Below are positions 8,620 through 17,028 of a DNA stretch of 64,000 bases, piece by piece. The stretch is taken from NCBI RefSeq assembly GCF_016860525.1, contig NZ_BNEA01000007.1:248001-312000 (forward strand). Direction: 5' to 3'. The DNA is from Streptomyces rubradiris. Lineage in GTDB: Bacteria; Actinomycetota; Actinomycetes; Streptomycetales; Streptomycetaceae. The translations under genes were made by a program, and so were the position numbers. Each line of letters begins with the position of its first letter. Position 1 is the first letter of the stretch. The notes beneath the pieces are model-generated. The model did no database searches. It was given only the letters and a program-made list of their open reading frames with translations, and was not told the origin of the DNA.

Positions 8620-9693
8620 TCAGGTGGTCGTCTTCCGCTGCCGCCTGAGGGGTGCTCCCACCCGGTGCAGGTGTGTCAGGGCCTCGCGGTAGGAGCGGAC
8701 CAGACCGGTCTCGTGGTACGGCACGCCGATCTCCGCGCAGTAGGCGCGCACGATGACCTGGGCGCGGCGCAGGTGCGGAGTGGGCATGCTCGGGAAGAGG
8801 TGGTGCTCGATCTGGTAGTTGAGCCCGCCGAGCAGCACATCGGTGAGCCGGCCACCGCGCACGTTGCGGGAGGTGAGGACCTGGCGGCGCAGGAAGTCGG
8901 GCCGGTCGTCACCGCTGAACGTGGGCATGCCCTTGTGGTTCGGGGCGAAGGTGCAGCCGAGATAGACACCGAAGAGGCACTGGTGCACGGCGAGGAACGC
9001 GACCGCCTTGCCGGGCGGGAGCACCAGGAACAGCGCCGAGAGGTAGGCGGTGAAATGCAGCAGGAGCAGTCCCGCCTCCAGCGTGCGGTGCTTCATGGAC
9101 GGCGAGCGCAGCGCCCGCACGCCGGCGACGTGCAGGTTGAAGCCCTCCAGCGTCAGCAGCGGGAAGAACAGCCATGCCTGGTGGCCGCCGATGAGACGGG
9201 CCAGGCCCCGGCTGTCGCGTGCCTGCGCGGTGGACCACACCAGGATGTCCGGGGCGACGTCCGGGTCCAGTTCCTCGTGGTTGGGGTTGGCGTGGTGGCG
9301 GGTGTGCTTGTTCATCCACCAGCCGTAGCTCATGCCGATCCCCAGGTTGCCGAAGAGCCGGCCCCATATCCGGCTCGCCCGGCCGCGCCGGAACACCTGA
9401 CGGTGTGCCAGGTCGTGGGCGACCAGCGCCGTCTGGCCGTACATCAGCGCGAGGAAGGCGGCCACCGCGAGCTGCCACCAGCTGTCGCCGAGCGCGAGGA
9501 AGACGCCCCAGCCCGCCGCCGTCAGCGCGACGACCAGCCCGAGCCGCACCGCGTAGTAGCCGGGGCGGCGCCGCATCAGTCCCGCCTCGGTGACGCGGCG
9601 GGACAGCCGGGAGAAGTCGCTTCCGGCTCCGGGATCGGGGGAGGGCTCGGCGGGTGCCGTGATCAGGGCCGTGGCCTGCGGGGAAATCGTCAT
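8620..9693 (-). CDS. Membrane fatty acid desaturase (front-end / acyl-lipid type)
   Basis: 357 aa. The three His boxes of di-iron membrane desaturases are present: H93DLAH97, H130TRHH134 and Q294IEHH298. The Gln in the third box is typical of front-end (delta-5/delta-6-like) desaturases and of the bacterial DesA3-like group. Hydrophobic spans flank the boxes (about 50-95, 175-190 and 210-250). The enzyme would introduce a double bond into acyl chains at the cytoplasmic membrane, using an electron donor not encoded here. ATG at 9693. It is alone on its strand, about 165 nt downstream of the transporter operon. Confidence 0.9.
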   Translation of the reverse strand: MTISPQATALITAPAEPSPDPGAGSDFSRLSRRVTEAGLMRRRPGYYAVRLGLVVALTAAGWGVFLALGDSWWQLAVAAFLALMYGQTALVAHDLAHRQVFRRGRASRIWGRLFGNLGIGMSYGWWMNKHTRHHANPNHEELDPDVAPDILVWSTAQARDSRGLARLIGGHQAWLFFPLLTLEGFNLHVAGVRALRSPSMKHRTLEAGLLLLHFTAYLSALFLVLPPGKAVAFLAVHQCLFGVYLGCTFAPNHKGMPTFSGDDRPDFLRRQVLTSRNVRGGRLTDVLLGGLNYQIEHHLFPSMPTPHLRRAQVIVRAYCAEIGVPYHETGLVRSYREALTHLHRVGAPLRRQRKTTT

Positions 9694-9857
9694 GCCACCG
9701 AGTCTCGGCGTGCGCGTCCCCTCGGGACAGCCTGCCAGGCACCGGTTCGAGCCGGGGGTTTTCCCCAGGGCCGCCTGGGTGGTGTCACCCCTTTACCCCT
9801 CCTGACCTGCGCATCTTCTGGAGAGCGTGCCGAGGCGGCCGGAACCGGTCGCGGCGG

Positions 9858-11126
9858 TCAGGAACGCTGCTTGAGATACTCCTCGACGCCCGGCGCCCGG
9901 TGCGCGTCCTCGACGCCGACCGTTCCGCCGACCCCCTTCATGTCCGGCTTGAGGACGTAGGTCGACAGGGCGGCCGGGCGTGACGGGTCGGAGAAGTCCT
10001 GCGGGGTGCCGAGACCGGTGTCCAGCTCGCTCTGCGAACGGTGGGCCTTGATCACGTCTGCGCGGGCCAGGCTGCCGGCCGCGCACGCCTTCTTCAGGTC
10101 CTCGCCCATGAGCCGGGCCGCGTTGTAGCCGGAGAGCACACCGGAGTCGACGGAGGAGTCCGGGTACTTCTCCTTGTAGGCGGCGACCATCGCCTTGACG
10201 CCGGGCAGGTCGGAGTTCACGCTCGGGGCGGCGCTGACGATGCTGAGCATCGCGACCAGGGCGGGCGCCGCCTGGGTCTTCAGCAGCTGCGGGGCGTAAC
10301 CCGGCGCACTGGTGACCACCGGGACCTTCAGCCCGCTCGCGGCGGCGACGCCCACGAGGGAGGCGGTCTGGGCGGGTCCGGCGCTGATCAGGACGGCCTT
10401 GACGTCCGCCTTGGCGAGCGCGGCGACCTGCGCGGACAGGTCGGTGTCGGTGGCCTGGATCTTCTGGCCGACGACCGTGATCCCGGCCCGCTCCGCCGCC
10501 CAGGTGGAGCCTTCCAGCGCGTTGTCGCCGTAGTCCCCCTCGAAGTAGACGTGTCCGATCCTGTCTCCCTTCCCGATGCCCTTGGTGCGGGTGAGGTAGT
10601 CCACGGCGGCGAGTGCGTCGACGTCGTACGTGGTGCCGAGGACCTGCACGGCGTCCTTGCCGAGCAGGGAGGCGGACCAGGCCTGCGGAAAGGTGAGCAC
10701 CTTGTCCCGCTCGATGTCGTCGAGGAGGGCGGCGACCACCGAGGAGCCGATGACCTGGGGCAGCGCGACGACGTCGGGGGCGATGTCGGCGTAGGCGGTG
10801 ACGGCCTTCTGGACGTCGTAGCCGTGGTCCTTGACCACGATCTCGATCTTCCGGTGGCAGATCCCGCCCTGGGCGTTGACCTGGTCGGCCCACAGCTGCT
10901 GCGCCTGCACGTTGCTCTTGCCGAGGGTGGCGTAGGGCCCCGTCAGGTCGGTGAGGGCGCCGAGTCTGATGGTGTCGGCGGTGACGCCCGGCCCGGTGCG
11001 CACACCGCCGGTTCTCGTGTCGCCGTCGCCGCCGCTCTTCGCCTTGGAGCTGCAGCCGGTGGCCGCGACGAGCACGGCCAGGGACAGGGCGAGGACGGCC
11101 CGGGCGGTGCGGTTCCTGGTGTTCAC
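9858..11126 (-). CDS. ABC transporter substrate-binding lipoprotein (branched-chain amino acid/amide type)
   Basis: 422 aa from GTG at 11126, with GGAG eight nt upstream. MNTRNRTARAVLALSLAVLVAATGC is a lipoprotein signal with the lipobox Cys at AATGCS. The mature protein begins the periplasmic-binding type I fold at DTIRLGALTDLTGPYATLGKSNVQAQQLW and shows LivK/Leu-binding features throughout (INAQGG-like NAQGGICHRKIEIVVKDHGYD). It binds a small amino acid or amide outside the membrane and delivers it to the LivHM-like permease. It is the last gene of the five-gene operon, overlapping the permease by GTGA. The ligand is unknown. Confidence 0.9.
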   Translation of the reverse strand: MNTRNRTARAVLALSLAVLVAATGCSSKAKSGGDGDTRTGGVRTGPGVTADTIRLGALTDLTGPYATLGKSNVQAQQLWADQVNAQGGICHRKIEIVVKDHGYDVQKAVTAYADIAPDVVALPQVIGSSVVAALLDDIERDKVLTFPQAWSASLLGKDAVQVLGTTYDVDALAAVDYLTRTKGIGKGDRIGHVYFEGDYGDNALEGSTWAAERAGITVVGQKIQATDTDLSAQVAALAKADVKAVLISAGPAQTASLVGVAAASGLKVPVVTSAPGYAPQLLKTQAAPALVAMLSIVSAAPSVNSDLPGVKAMVAAYKEKYPDSSVDSGVLSGYNAARLMGEDLKKACAAGSLARADVIKAHRSQSELDTGLGTPQDFSDPSRPAALSTYVLKPDMKGVGGTVGVEDAHRAPGVEEYLKQRS

Positions 11127-12247
11127 GGGGTGTGCTCCTTGGCTCGTACTGCGGTTGCGGCGGAGGTGGGGGCTGCGGCCGGGCGGCGTCGCATCCGGAA
11201 CCGGGCGCGGAGCCGGTGCAGGAGACCGCCCAGGCCGTCGGGGGCGAAGATCAGGACGAGGACGACGGCGGCGCCGTAGAGGTAGCGGGAAGCCTCGGTG
11301 GGGCCGAGGGTGCCTCCGGCCGAGCCGGGTGCGGTGACGAGCGGGAGCTGGTCGGCGTACCGGGTCATCAGCAGGGGCAGCGCGGTGACGAAGACCGCGC
11401 CGGCGGTGGCGCCGGCCACCGAGCCGAGGCCGCCGATGACGATCATCGCGAGGTAGTCGACGGACAGGGCGAGCCCGAAGTAGTCCGGGACGACCCGGCG
11501 GAAGGCGAGTGCCAGCAGGGCGCCGGCCAGGCCCGCGTACATGGAGGACAGGACGAACGCCCCGGCCCGGTAGCGGGCCACCGGTACACCCATGACGGCG
11601 GCGGCGGTCTCGCTGTCGCGCAGCGCCTTCAGGGCCCGGCCGGCCCGGGAGAGCAGCAGGCCGCGCGCGGTGAACCAGGTGAACGCGAACAGGGCCAGGC
11701 TCAGGTACCACAGGCGTTCCTCGGCACCGAACGGGACACCCAGGACGACGAGTTCCGGGCCGCTCGCGTCGAAGGTGAAGGACCCGACCGAAAGCGGCGG
11801 CACGGAGAGGCCGTTGAAGCCTCCGGTGACCGGCTCGGCACTGACCAGGATGTGGTGGCCGAGGAAGACCAGGGCGAGCGTGGCCACGCCCAGGTAGACA
11901 CCGCGCACCCGGCCGGCGACGGGGCTGAACAGTCCGCCGGCCAGCCCGGCCAGCAGGACCGCCGCGACCAGGGCGAGCACGGTGGGCAGCCCGGCGCCCG
12001 GCTCCTCACCGCCCAGCCAGGTGTAGCCGTACGCGCCGATCGCGAGGAAGAAGGAGTGGCCGAGGGAGAGTTGGCCGGCGGTGCCGGTGAGCAGGCCCAA
12101 GCCGACGGCGCCGGTCGCGGCCGCCATCGCGAACAGGCCGATGCGCAGCCAGAACACGTCGAGGTAGAACGGCGGCGCGCACAGCAGCAGGGCCACGCCG
12201 AGGAACGCGAGCGCCCGCAGGGCGCGGCGCGGGGGGAGGTCAGACAC
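11123..12247 (-). CDS. Branched-chain amino acid-type ABC permease, LivM-like
   Basis: 374 aa from the GTG at 12247 (GAAGGG eight nt upstream); a GTG three codons earlier (12256) has no spacing for a ribosome binding site. It has 8-10 hydrophobic segments. The GLLTGTAGQLSLGHSFFLAIGAYGY and GRALKALRDSETAAAVMGVPVARYR signatures are typical of LivM; the latter is the cytoplasmic coupling (EAA-like) loop. It pairs with the LivH-like protein to form the membrane pore. It overlaps the upstream permease by 8 nt and the binding protein by 4 nt, so expression is translationally coupled. Confidence 0.9.
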   Translation of the reverse strand: MSDLPPRRALRALAFLGVALLLCAPPFYLDVFWLRIGLFAMAAATGAVGLGLLTGTAGQLSLGHSFFLAIGAYGYTWLGGEEPGAGLPTVLALVAAVLLAGLAGGLFSPVAGRVRGVYLGVATLALVFLGHHILVSAEPVTGGFNGLSVPPLSVGSFTFDASGPELVVLGVPFGAEERLWYLSLALFAFTWFTARGLLLSRAGRALKALRDSETAAAVMGVPVARYRAGAFVLSSMYAGLAGALLALAFRRVVPDYFGLALSVDYLAMIVIGGLGSVAGATAGAVFVTALPLLMTRYADQLPLVTAPGSAGGTLGPTEASRYLYGAAVVLVLIFAPDGLGGLLHRLRARFRMRRRPAAAPTSAATAVRAKEHTP

Positions 12248-13136
12248 GGGCGGCACCCTTCGCGCCGAAGAGGCCCTGCGGCCGGAGGATCAGCACGACG
12301 ACCATCACGGCGTACGGCGCCACGTCGCCGAACCCGTCGCCGAGCACGTGCAGTTCGGACTGGTAGCCGGCGGCGAACGCCTCGGTGAGCCCGATCAGCA
12401 GGCTGCCGGCGAGGGCGCCGGCGGGTGAGGCGAGACCGCCGAGAATCGCGGCGGGGAACGCGGCCAGCGCGAGCTGGCCGGTGGTGCGCTCCAGGCCGGG
12501 GGCCGGGAACGCGGCGAGGAACACGGCGGCCGTCGCGGCCAGGGCCCCCGCGAGGCACCAGGCGCCGGTGCGTACCCGGGAGAGCCGGATGCCCATCAGG
12601 GCGGCCGCCTCGGCGTCCTCGGCGGCTGCGCGCAGGGACAGCCCCCAGGCGGTGTACCGGAAGGCGGCGAAGACCGCTCCGATGACCAGGCAGGACACCA
12701 CGATCGCGGCGAGCCGGCTGTCGGCGACGCTGACCGGGCCGATCCGGGTGACCGAGTCCGCCCAGGGGTCGCCGAGCGGCAGCAGGTCGCCGCCGATGCG
12801 GCGGGACAGGTCGGTGAGCAGCAGCACGTCCACGCCGATGGTCACGATGGTCTGCGCGGGCGTCGTGTGCGCGCCGGCGTCGCCGCGCTGGAGCAGGAGC
12901 CGGTCGACAGCTCCCGCGATCGCCGCGGTGGCCAGCACCGCCGCGGCGAGCGCGCCGGCGAAGCCGAGGTGGGGGTGCCAGACGGCGATGAGGTAGCCGC
13001 CGAGGAGCAACAGGGAGCCGTGGGCGAAGTTGAGCACGCCGGAGGCTTTGAAGATGACGACGAAGCCGAGCGCGACCAGGGCATGGACGGCGCCCAGGGA
13101 CAGGCCGTTGAGGAGGCTGGCGAGGAAGGCGCTCAC
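12240..13136 (-). CDS. Branched-chain amino acid-type ABC permease, LivH-like
   Basis: 298 aa from GTG at 13136. Starts with LNGLSLGAVHALVALGFVVIFKASGVLNFAHGSLLLLGGYL, the standard LivH N-terminus, and has the cytoplasmic loop GLSLRAAAEDAEAAALMGIRLSRVR. About eight membrane spans. It ends with LRPQGLFGAKG, also standard. The start overlaps the stop of the upstream ATPase by GTGA. A very long open frame continues upstream to 14105, but that part is only a shadow of the ATPase gene. Confidence 0.9.
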   Translation of the reverse strand: MSAFLASLLNGLSLGAVHALVALGFVVIFKASGVLNFAHGSLLLLGGYLIAVWHPHLGFAGALAAAVLATAAIAGAVDRLLLQRGDAGAHTTPAQTIVTIGVDVLLLTDLSRRIGGDLLPLGDPWADSVTRIGPVSVADSRLAAIVVSCLVIGAVFAAFRYTAWGLSLRAAAEDAEAAALMGIRLSRVRTGAWCLAGALAATAAVFLAAFPAPGLERTTGQLALAAFPAAILGGLASPAGALAGSLLIGLTEAFAAGYQSELHVLGDGFGDVAPYAVMVVVLILRPQGLFGAKGAARV

Positions 13137-13987
13137 GTGGTGTCCTCCCGGTCGCCCGCGGTGCCGAGGTAGGCGCGCAGCACCTCCGGGTGGGCGCGGA
13201 CCTCCTCGGGGGTGCCGTGGGCGATGAGGCGGCCGAAGTCGAGCACGGTGACCTCGTCGGCGAGGCGCATCACCAGGCCCATGTCGTGTTCGACCAGCAG
13301 CACGGACAGGCCGAGCCGGGCGCGGACCTCGGTGACGACCTCGGCGGTCCGGGCCCGCTCCCCCGCGTTCATGCCGGCCACCGGTTCGTCCAGGAGCAGT
13401 ACTTCGGGTTCCAGGCAGAGCGCGCGGGCGAGTTCGACGCGCTTGCGGTCGCCGTACGGCAGCGACGCCACCGGCCGGTCGAAGTGGGGGCCGAGACCGG
13501 TGAGTTCGGCGATCTCCCGTACCTTCTCCAGGTGCTCGCGCTGCTCGCGCACGGCGCGCGGCAGGCGCAGCGCCCCGGCGGCGAACCCCGCTCGGGTCAG
13601 CGCGTGGCGGCCGACCATCAGGTTGTCGGCGACGGTGCCCTCGGTGATCACGATGTTCTGGAAGGTGCGGGCCACCCCGAGGGCCGCGATGCGGTGCGGG
13701 GCGAGCCGGGTCAGGTCGGTGTCGCCGAGGCGGACGGTACCGGAGGAGGGCCGGTAGAGCCCGGACAGGACGTTGAAGAAGGTGGATTTCCCGGCCCCGT
13801 TGGGACCGATGAGGGCGTGCACGGTGCCGGGGGCGACGGTGAGGGAGACCTCGTCCAGGGCGGTGAGGCCGGCGAAGCGGACGGTGACGTCGCGGACCTG
13901 GAGGGGCGGAACGCCCTGGGCGGCCGGGACGCCGTGGGCGAGCGGAGGGGTGCCTTCGGCGTCCGGCGGGAACCGCGGGGTGTTCAC
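13133..13987 (-). CDS. ABC transporter ATPase, LivG-like
   Basis: 284 aa from GTG at 13987. Walker A GPNGAGKST at about residue 57, a Q-loop in VARTFQNIVI, a signature-like SLPYGDRKRVELARAL, Walker B VLLLDEPVAGMN and the H-loop VEHDMGLV. The signature reads SLPYGDRK instead of LSGGQ, as is usual in LivG proteins. The DEPVAGMN and VEHDM wording is characteristic of the branched-chain family. An extra N-terminal tail of about 30 residues precedes the first strand. It drives transport together with the LivF-like ATPase encoded just upstream; starts and stops overlap by GTGA on both sides. Confidence 0.9.
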   Translation of the reverse strand: MNTPRFPPDAEGTPPLAHGVPAAQGVPPLQVRDVTVRFAGLTALDEVSLTVAPGTVHALIGPNGAGKSTFFNVLSGLYRPSSGTVRLGDTDLTRLAPHRIAALGVARTFQNIVITEGTVADNLMVGRHALTRAGFAAGALRLPRAVREQREHLEKVREIAELTGLGPHFDRPVASLPYGDRKRVELARALCLEPEVLLLDEPVAGMNAGERARTAEVVTEVRARLGLSVLLVEHDMGLVMRLADEVTVLDFGRLIAHGTPEEVRAHPEVLRAYLGTAGDREDTT

Positions 13988-14775
13988 GCGGCCCCCTGTC
14001 CGGGCGCGTCGGCTTCCTCACCCAGGTAGAGGCGGCGGACCGCGTCGGTGCCGGCGAGTTCGGCGGCAGGGCCGGACAGTCGTACCTCGCCGACGTCGAG
14101 CACATGGGCGTGGTCGGCCAGCGACAGGGCCATCCCGGCGTTCTGCTCGACCAGCAGCACGCCGGTGCCCTGGCTGTTGATCTCCCGGATCACCTCGGCG
14201 ATCCGCTCGACCATCAACGGGGCGAGCCCGAGAGAGGGTTCGTCGAGCAGGAGCAGGCGCGGAGCGGCCATCAGGGCACGGCCCATGGCGAGCATCTGCT
14301 GCTCGCCGCCGGAGAGCAGCCCGGCCGCCTGCCGACGGCGCTCGGCCAGCCGGGGGAAGAGCGCGAACACCCTTTCCGACGCCTGGCGTTGCCGGGCCGG
14401 GGAGCGCCGGGCGAGTCCCAGGCCGCCGCTGCGCAGGTTCTCGTCCACGGTGAGACTCGCGAACACCCGCCTCCCCTCGGGCACTTGCACGACGCCGGCG
14501 CGCACCGCCGCGACCGGGTCCCGTCCGTCCAGGACGGTGTCCCCGTACGCGATACGGCCGGCGGTGACGGCTCCCCGGTGCAGGCGCAGCGTGCCGGACA
14601 CCGCACGCAGCAGGGTCGACTTGCCGGCTCCGTTGGCGCCGAGCAGGGCCACCACCTCGCCGGGCGGCACGGTCAGGGTGACGGCGCGCAGGGCGGACAC
14701 GGCACGTCCGTAGGTCACGTCAAGGTGCTCCACGGTCAGAGCCGGCCGGTCGTCGTCCAGGGGTGGTGCGGGCAT
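13984..14775 (-). CDS. ABC transporter ATPase, LivF-like
   Basis: 263 aa from ATG at 14775, with GAGGAG five nt upstream; an in-frame extension to 15069 is Pro/Ala-rich noise. Walker A GANGAGKST, Q-loop VQVPEGRRVF, signature LLSGGEQQMLAMGRALM, Walker B LLLLDEPSLGLAPL and H-loop LVEQNAG are all present, in the wording typical of LivF. It is the first gene of the transporter operon (order livF-G-H-M-K in the direction of transcription). Placing the binding protein last is less common than having it first. Confidence 0.9.
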   Translation of the reverse strand: MPAPPLDDDRPALTVEHLDVTYGRAVSALRAVTLTVPPGEVVALLGANGAGKSTLLRAVSGTLRLHRGAVTAGRIAYGDTVLDGRDPVAAVRAGVVQVPEGRRVFASLTVDENLRSGGLGLARRSPARQRQASERVFALFPRLAERRRQAAGLLSGGEQQMLAMGRALMAAPRLLLLDEPSLGLAPLMVERIAEVIREINSQGTGVLLVEQNAGMALSLADHAHVLDVGEVRLSGPAAELAGTDAVRRLYLGEEADAPGQGAA

Positions 14776-15229
14776 CGCGGCTCCTCGGGTCCGTGCCGGT
14801 GCGGCACGGGGGCTGGGGGCTGGGGCTGAGGGCTGGGCACTGCGGGCGCAGGACACTGCGGGGAGGGGGTACTGCGGGGATGGGGCACCCACGACAGCAC
14901 ACCCCGCGGCCGGCGGTACAGGTGTCCCGGCCGGCACGGTGCGCCGGCCCAGTGCGGACGGCAGGGGGCTGTGCGCGGGCCCAGCGGGTGTGCGCGGGCC
15001 CGGCGGCCGCGGGGCCGGCCTCGCGGTGGGGAGGGTCCGGCCCCACGGCGGGAGCAGGGTGCCGGACACAGCATCGCGGCGGCAGGCGAGCCGGGCACGG
15101 CCTCTCGCTGGAAAGCGGAATCCGCTCGTGTCCTCCCGCCGGAACCGGTTGCGGAACGGCCCGGCGGCGGGTGGCGCGGGCCTGGCCGCGGCCCTTCGGC
15201 CACGGCGTCATGGGCACCTGTGCCGGCGG
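14776..15229. other. 454-bp gap upstream of the transporter operon
   Basis: No gene is supported. The region holds low-complexity GGGCTGGGG-type repeats (about 14810-14850) and two copies of GTGCGCGGGCCC (about 14971 and 14989). It lies between the 3' end of the PucR-type regulator gene and the start of the livF-like gene, both on the minus strand, so it should contain the operon promoter and leader. I cannot assign a clear -35/-10. Confidence 0.4.
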
Positions 15230-16498
15230 TCAGAGCCGTGGGAGCCGGCGCGCGGTGAGGGCGAGGCTGATCTCCACCACGTCGGACGGCCGGCCCAGCG
15301 AGCGCCCGGTGAGCTGTTCGTAGCGGCGCAGCCGGTTGAGGACGGTGTTGCGATGGCAGTAGAGGCGTTCCCCGGCCCGCTGCGCCGAGCCGTCGCAGGC
15401 CAGCCAGGCGGCCAGGGTCTCCACCAGCACCTCCGCGTCGGCGGGTTCGATGTCGGCCAGCGGTCCGAGGACCCGCTCGGTGAGCGACGCGGCGAGTTCC
15501 GGCGCGGACACCACCATCGCGGCGGGCAGTTGCTCCGCCAGCCGCACGGTGCCGCCCTCGGTAGGGCACAGGCTCAGCGCCAGGTCGGCCTGTACCCGGG
15601 CCTCGCCGATCGCCGCGAGACCGTCGACGACGTTGCCGATCCCGACCCGGGTGCCCGGAGCGGGCGGCACCACCGGATCAGGGAGTTCGCCGTTCTCGGT
15701 GAGCAGGATGCCGTAGTCCGCGTCGGCGTCGGTGTCGGTGTGCCAGTGGGCGCGCTGTGAGTGCTCCGGCAGCACGGCGCGCGGGCCGACTGGTCCAGGA
15801 GGCCGTCCGCCGGTGACCGCCACGACCACATACCGCCCCTGCTCGGGCAGTCGGAGTGCCTCGGCCGCCTCGGGCAGGTCGGCGATGCGGCTGGTGCCGT
15901 CCAGCAGCGCGGCGGCCAGCAGCCGGACCCGGTTCTCGCGCTGCCATCTCATCCGTCTCTCCACCTGCCGGTAGGCGTCGGCCACGACGGTGCAGTGTTC
16001 GTCGACGAAGTTCCACACATCGGCCGCCACGTGCACGAGCAGCCGGACGTCCTCGGGTGCCGTCCGGGCGGTCTCCTCCACCAACCCCTGCCACACCAAC
16101 GAGCCGCCGAGCCGGAAGGCGTGCAGCAACGCGTCCAGTGGCAGGCCCTGTTCGGCACGCGTGACGCCGATCTTCCAGGAGCAGCGCCGGGCCGCGTCCC
16201 GGGTGCCACGCGGGTCGATCAGCGAGGACACGCTGTGCCGCAGGGAGCGGTGCGCCTCCCGCCAGGTGGTGTGCGGGTCGGTTCGGAGCGCCGGCCTGTA
16301 CGCCGGTTCCCGGTCCTCGAGCACCGTGAGCAGGCGGTCGGTGAGGCCCGCCAGATCGTCCAGGAGTGCCCGGGCGGCCCGGTGCAGCACACCGACCGCG
16401 TCGGCGTCGATCAGTGAGCGCGTCCGTGGTGGCCTGGGCCGGGGTACGGCCGTCGGGGCGTGGCGGAGCGCTGTCGGTGTCCCTGGAGCCTGGTGCAT
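15230..16498 (-). CDS. PucR/CdaR-type transcriptional regulator
   Basis: 422 aa from ATG at 16498, with GGGGGA eight nt upstream; longer frames to 16660 are unlikely. The C-terminal 60 residues (ERLYCHRNTVLNRLRRYEQLTGRSLGRPSDVVEISLAL) are the PucR C-terminal HTH (HTH_30). The central part (about 210-330) fits a GGDEF-like CdaR domain. The N-terminal part resembles the helical sensor region found in many actinobacterial members (WREAHRSLRHSVSSLI...LPLDALLHAFRLGG). Members usually activate catabolic or transport genes in response to a small molecule. Its position upstream of the transporter operon makes that operon the first candidate target. Confidence 0.85.
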   Translation of the reverse strand: MHQAPGTPTALRHAPTAVPRPRPPRTRSLIDADAVGVLHRAARALLDDLAGLTDRLLTVLEDREPAYRPALRTDPHTTWREAHRSLRHSVSSLIDPRGTRDAARRCSWKIGVTRAEQGLPLDALLHAFRLGGSLVWQGLVEETARTAPEDVRLLVHVAADVWNFVDEHCTVVADAYRQVERRMRWQRENRVRLLAAALLDGTSRIADLPEAAEALRLPEQGRYVVVAVTGGRPPGPVGPRAVLPEHSQRAHWHTDTDADADYGILLTENGELPDPVVPPAPGTRVGIGNVVDGLAAIGEARVQADLALSLCPTEGGTVRLAEQLPAAMVVSAPELAASLTERVLGPLADIEPADAEVLVETLAAWLACDGSAQRAGERLYCHRNTVLNRLRRYEQLTGRSLGRPSDVVEISLALTARRLPRL

Positions 16499-17028
16499 CG
16501 CGGTCATCCCCCGGGGTCGGCTCGGCGGCGGCGCGCCCGGGACTCCTCGGCGGCTCACGCGGGCCGCTGGGTCCGTGCGGTGACTGCCGCCCGTCTGGTC
16601 CTGCCCCGAAGAATGACATACCGTCTGGTCGGTCAATAGGGTTGTGCAACGCCTTTTCACCGCCCGGCGAGACGACGCGCACCGCCACGAGGCTCGCGTT
16701 CAGCTCCGTCGGCCCGTGTCCGGCTGGCGTAGCCGAACGCCACCGCATCCACATGGTCGGCGCCGGTCACGTACTGGTTGCCGACGGTGATGCCGATGGC
16801 CTGGGCGTCCGCGTCGACAGCGGACTTGTCGGCGACGGGTGGTCGGGGCCGGGCCGTGCTGCCGGGCGTGTCCGTCACGTCTCCGCCGACCAGCCCGTCC
16901 GCGACCGACACGCCCTTCCCCGGCGGCATCCGTCCGTGCGGAGAGGGTGAGCCGGGCAAGGCGCAGGTCCACCGCCCGGAGGCCCGCCCCGCTCCCCGGA
17001 GGAGCGGGGCGGGACGGGGGCGGTGTAC
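16499..17028. other. 530-bp region upstream of the PucR-type gene: repeated operator-like motif and a doubtful short frame
   Basis: The near-gene part contains CCGTCTGGTC twice (16591-16600 and 16621-16630). The second copy sits in ACCGTCTGGTCGGT (16620-16633), a partial palindrome with ACCG/CGGT ends that looks like a TetR-type operator. TTGACC (minus strand, around 16630) could be part of a promoter. Further left, a short minus-strand frame (about 16657-16929) encodes SVADGLVGGDVTDTPG... and QAIGITVGNQYVTGADHVDA with no recognised family and no strong ribosome binding site. It may be a small gene or a decayed remnant. Confidence 0.3.
16983..17013 (-). terminator. Hairpin terminator of the beta-propeller protein gene
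   Basis: CCCGCCCCGCTCC (16983-16995) and GGAGCGGGGCGGG (17001-17013) form a perfect 13-bp stem with a 5-nt loop, 16 nt past the stop codon of the gene that ends at 17029. Confidence 0.8.

Noticed and set aside
8602..16417. Long plus-strand open frames over the desaturase, transporter and regulator genes
   Set aside because: They are antisense to genes with clear domains, are rich in Arg, Gly and His, and have no family resemblance; high GC leaves such frames open by chance.
16657..16929. Short frame encoding QAIGITVGNQYVTGADHVDA
   Set aside because: No convincing ribosome binding site or recognised family; kept only as a note in the gap description.
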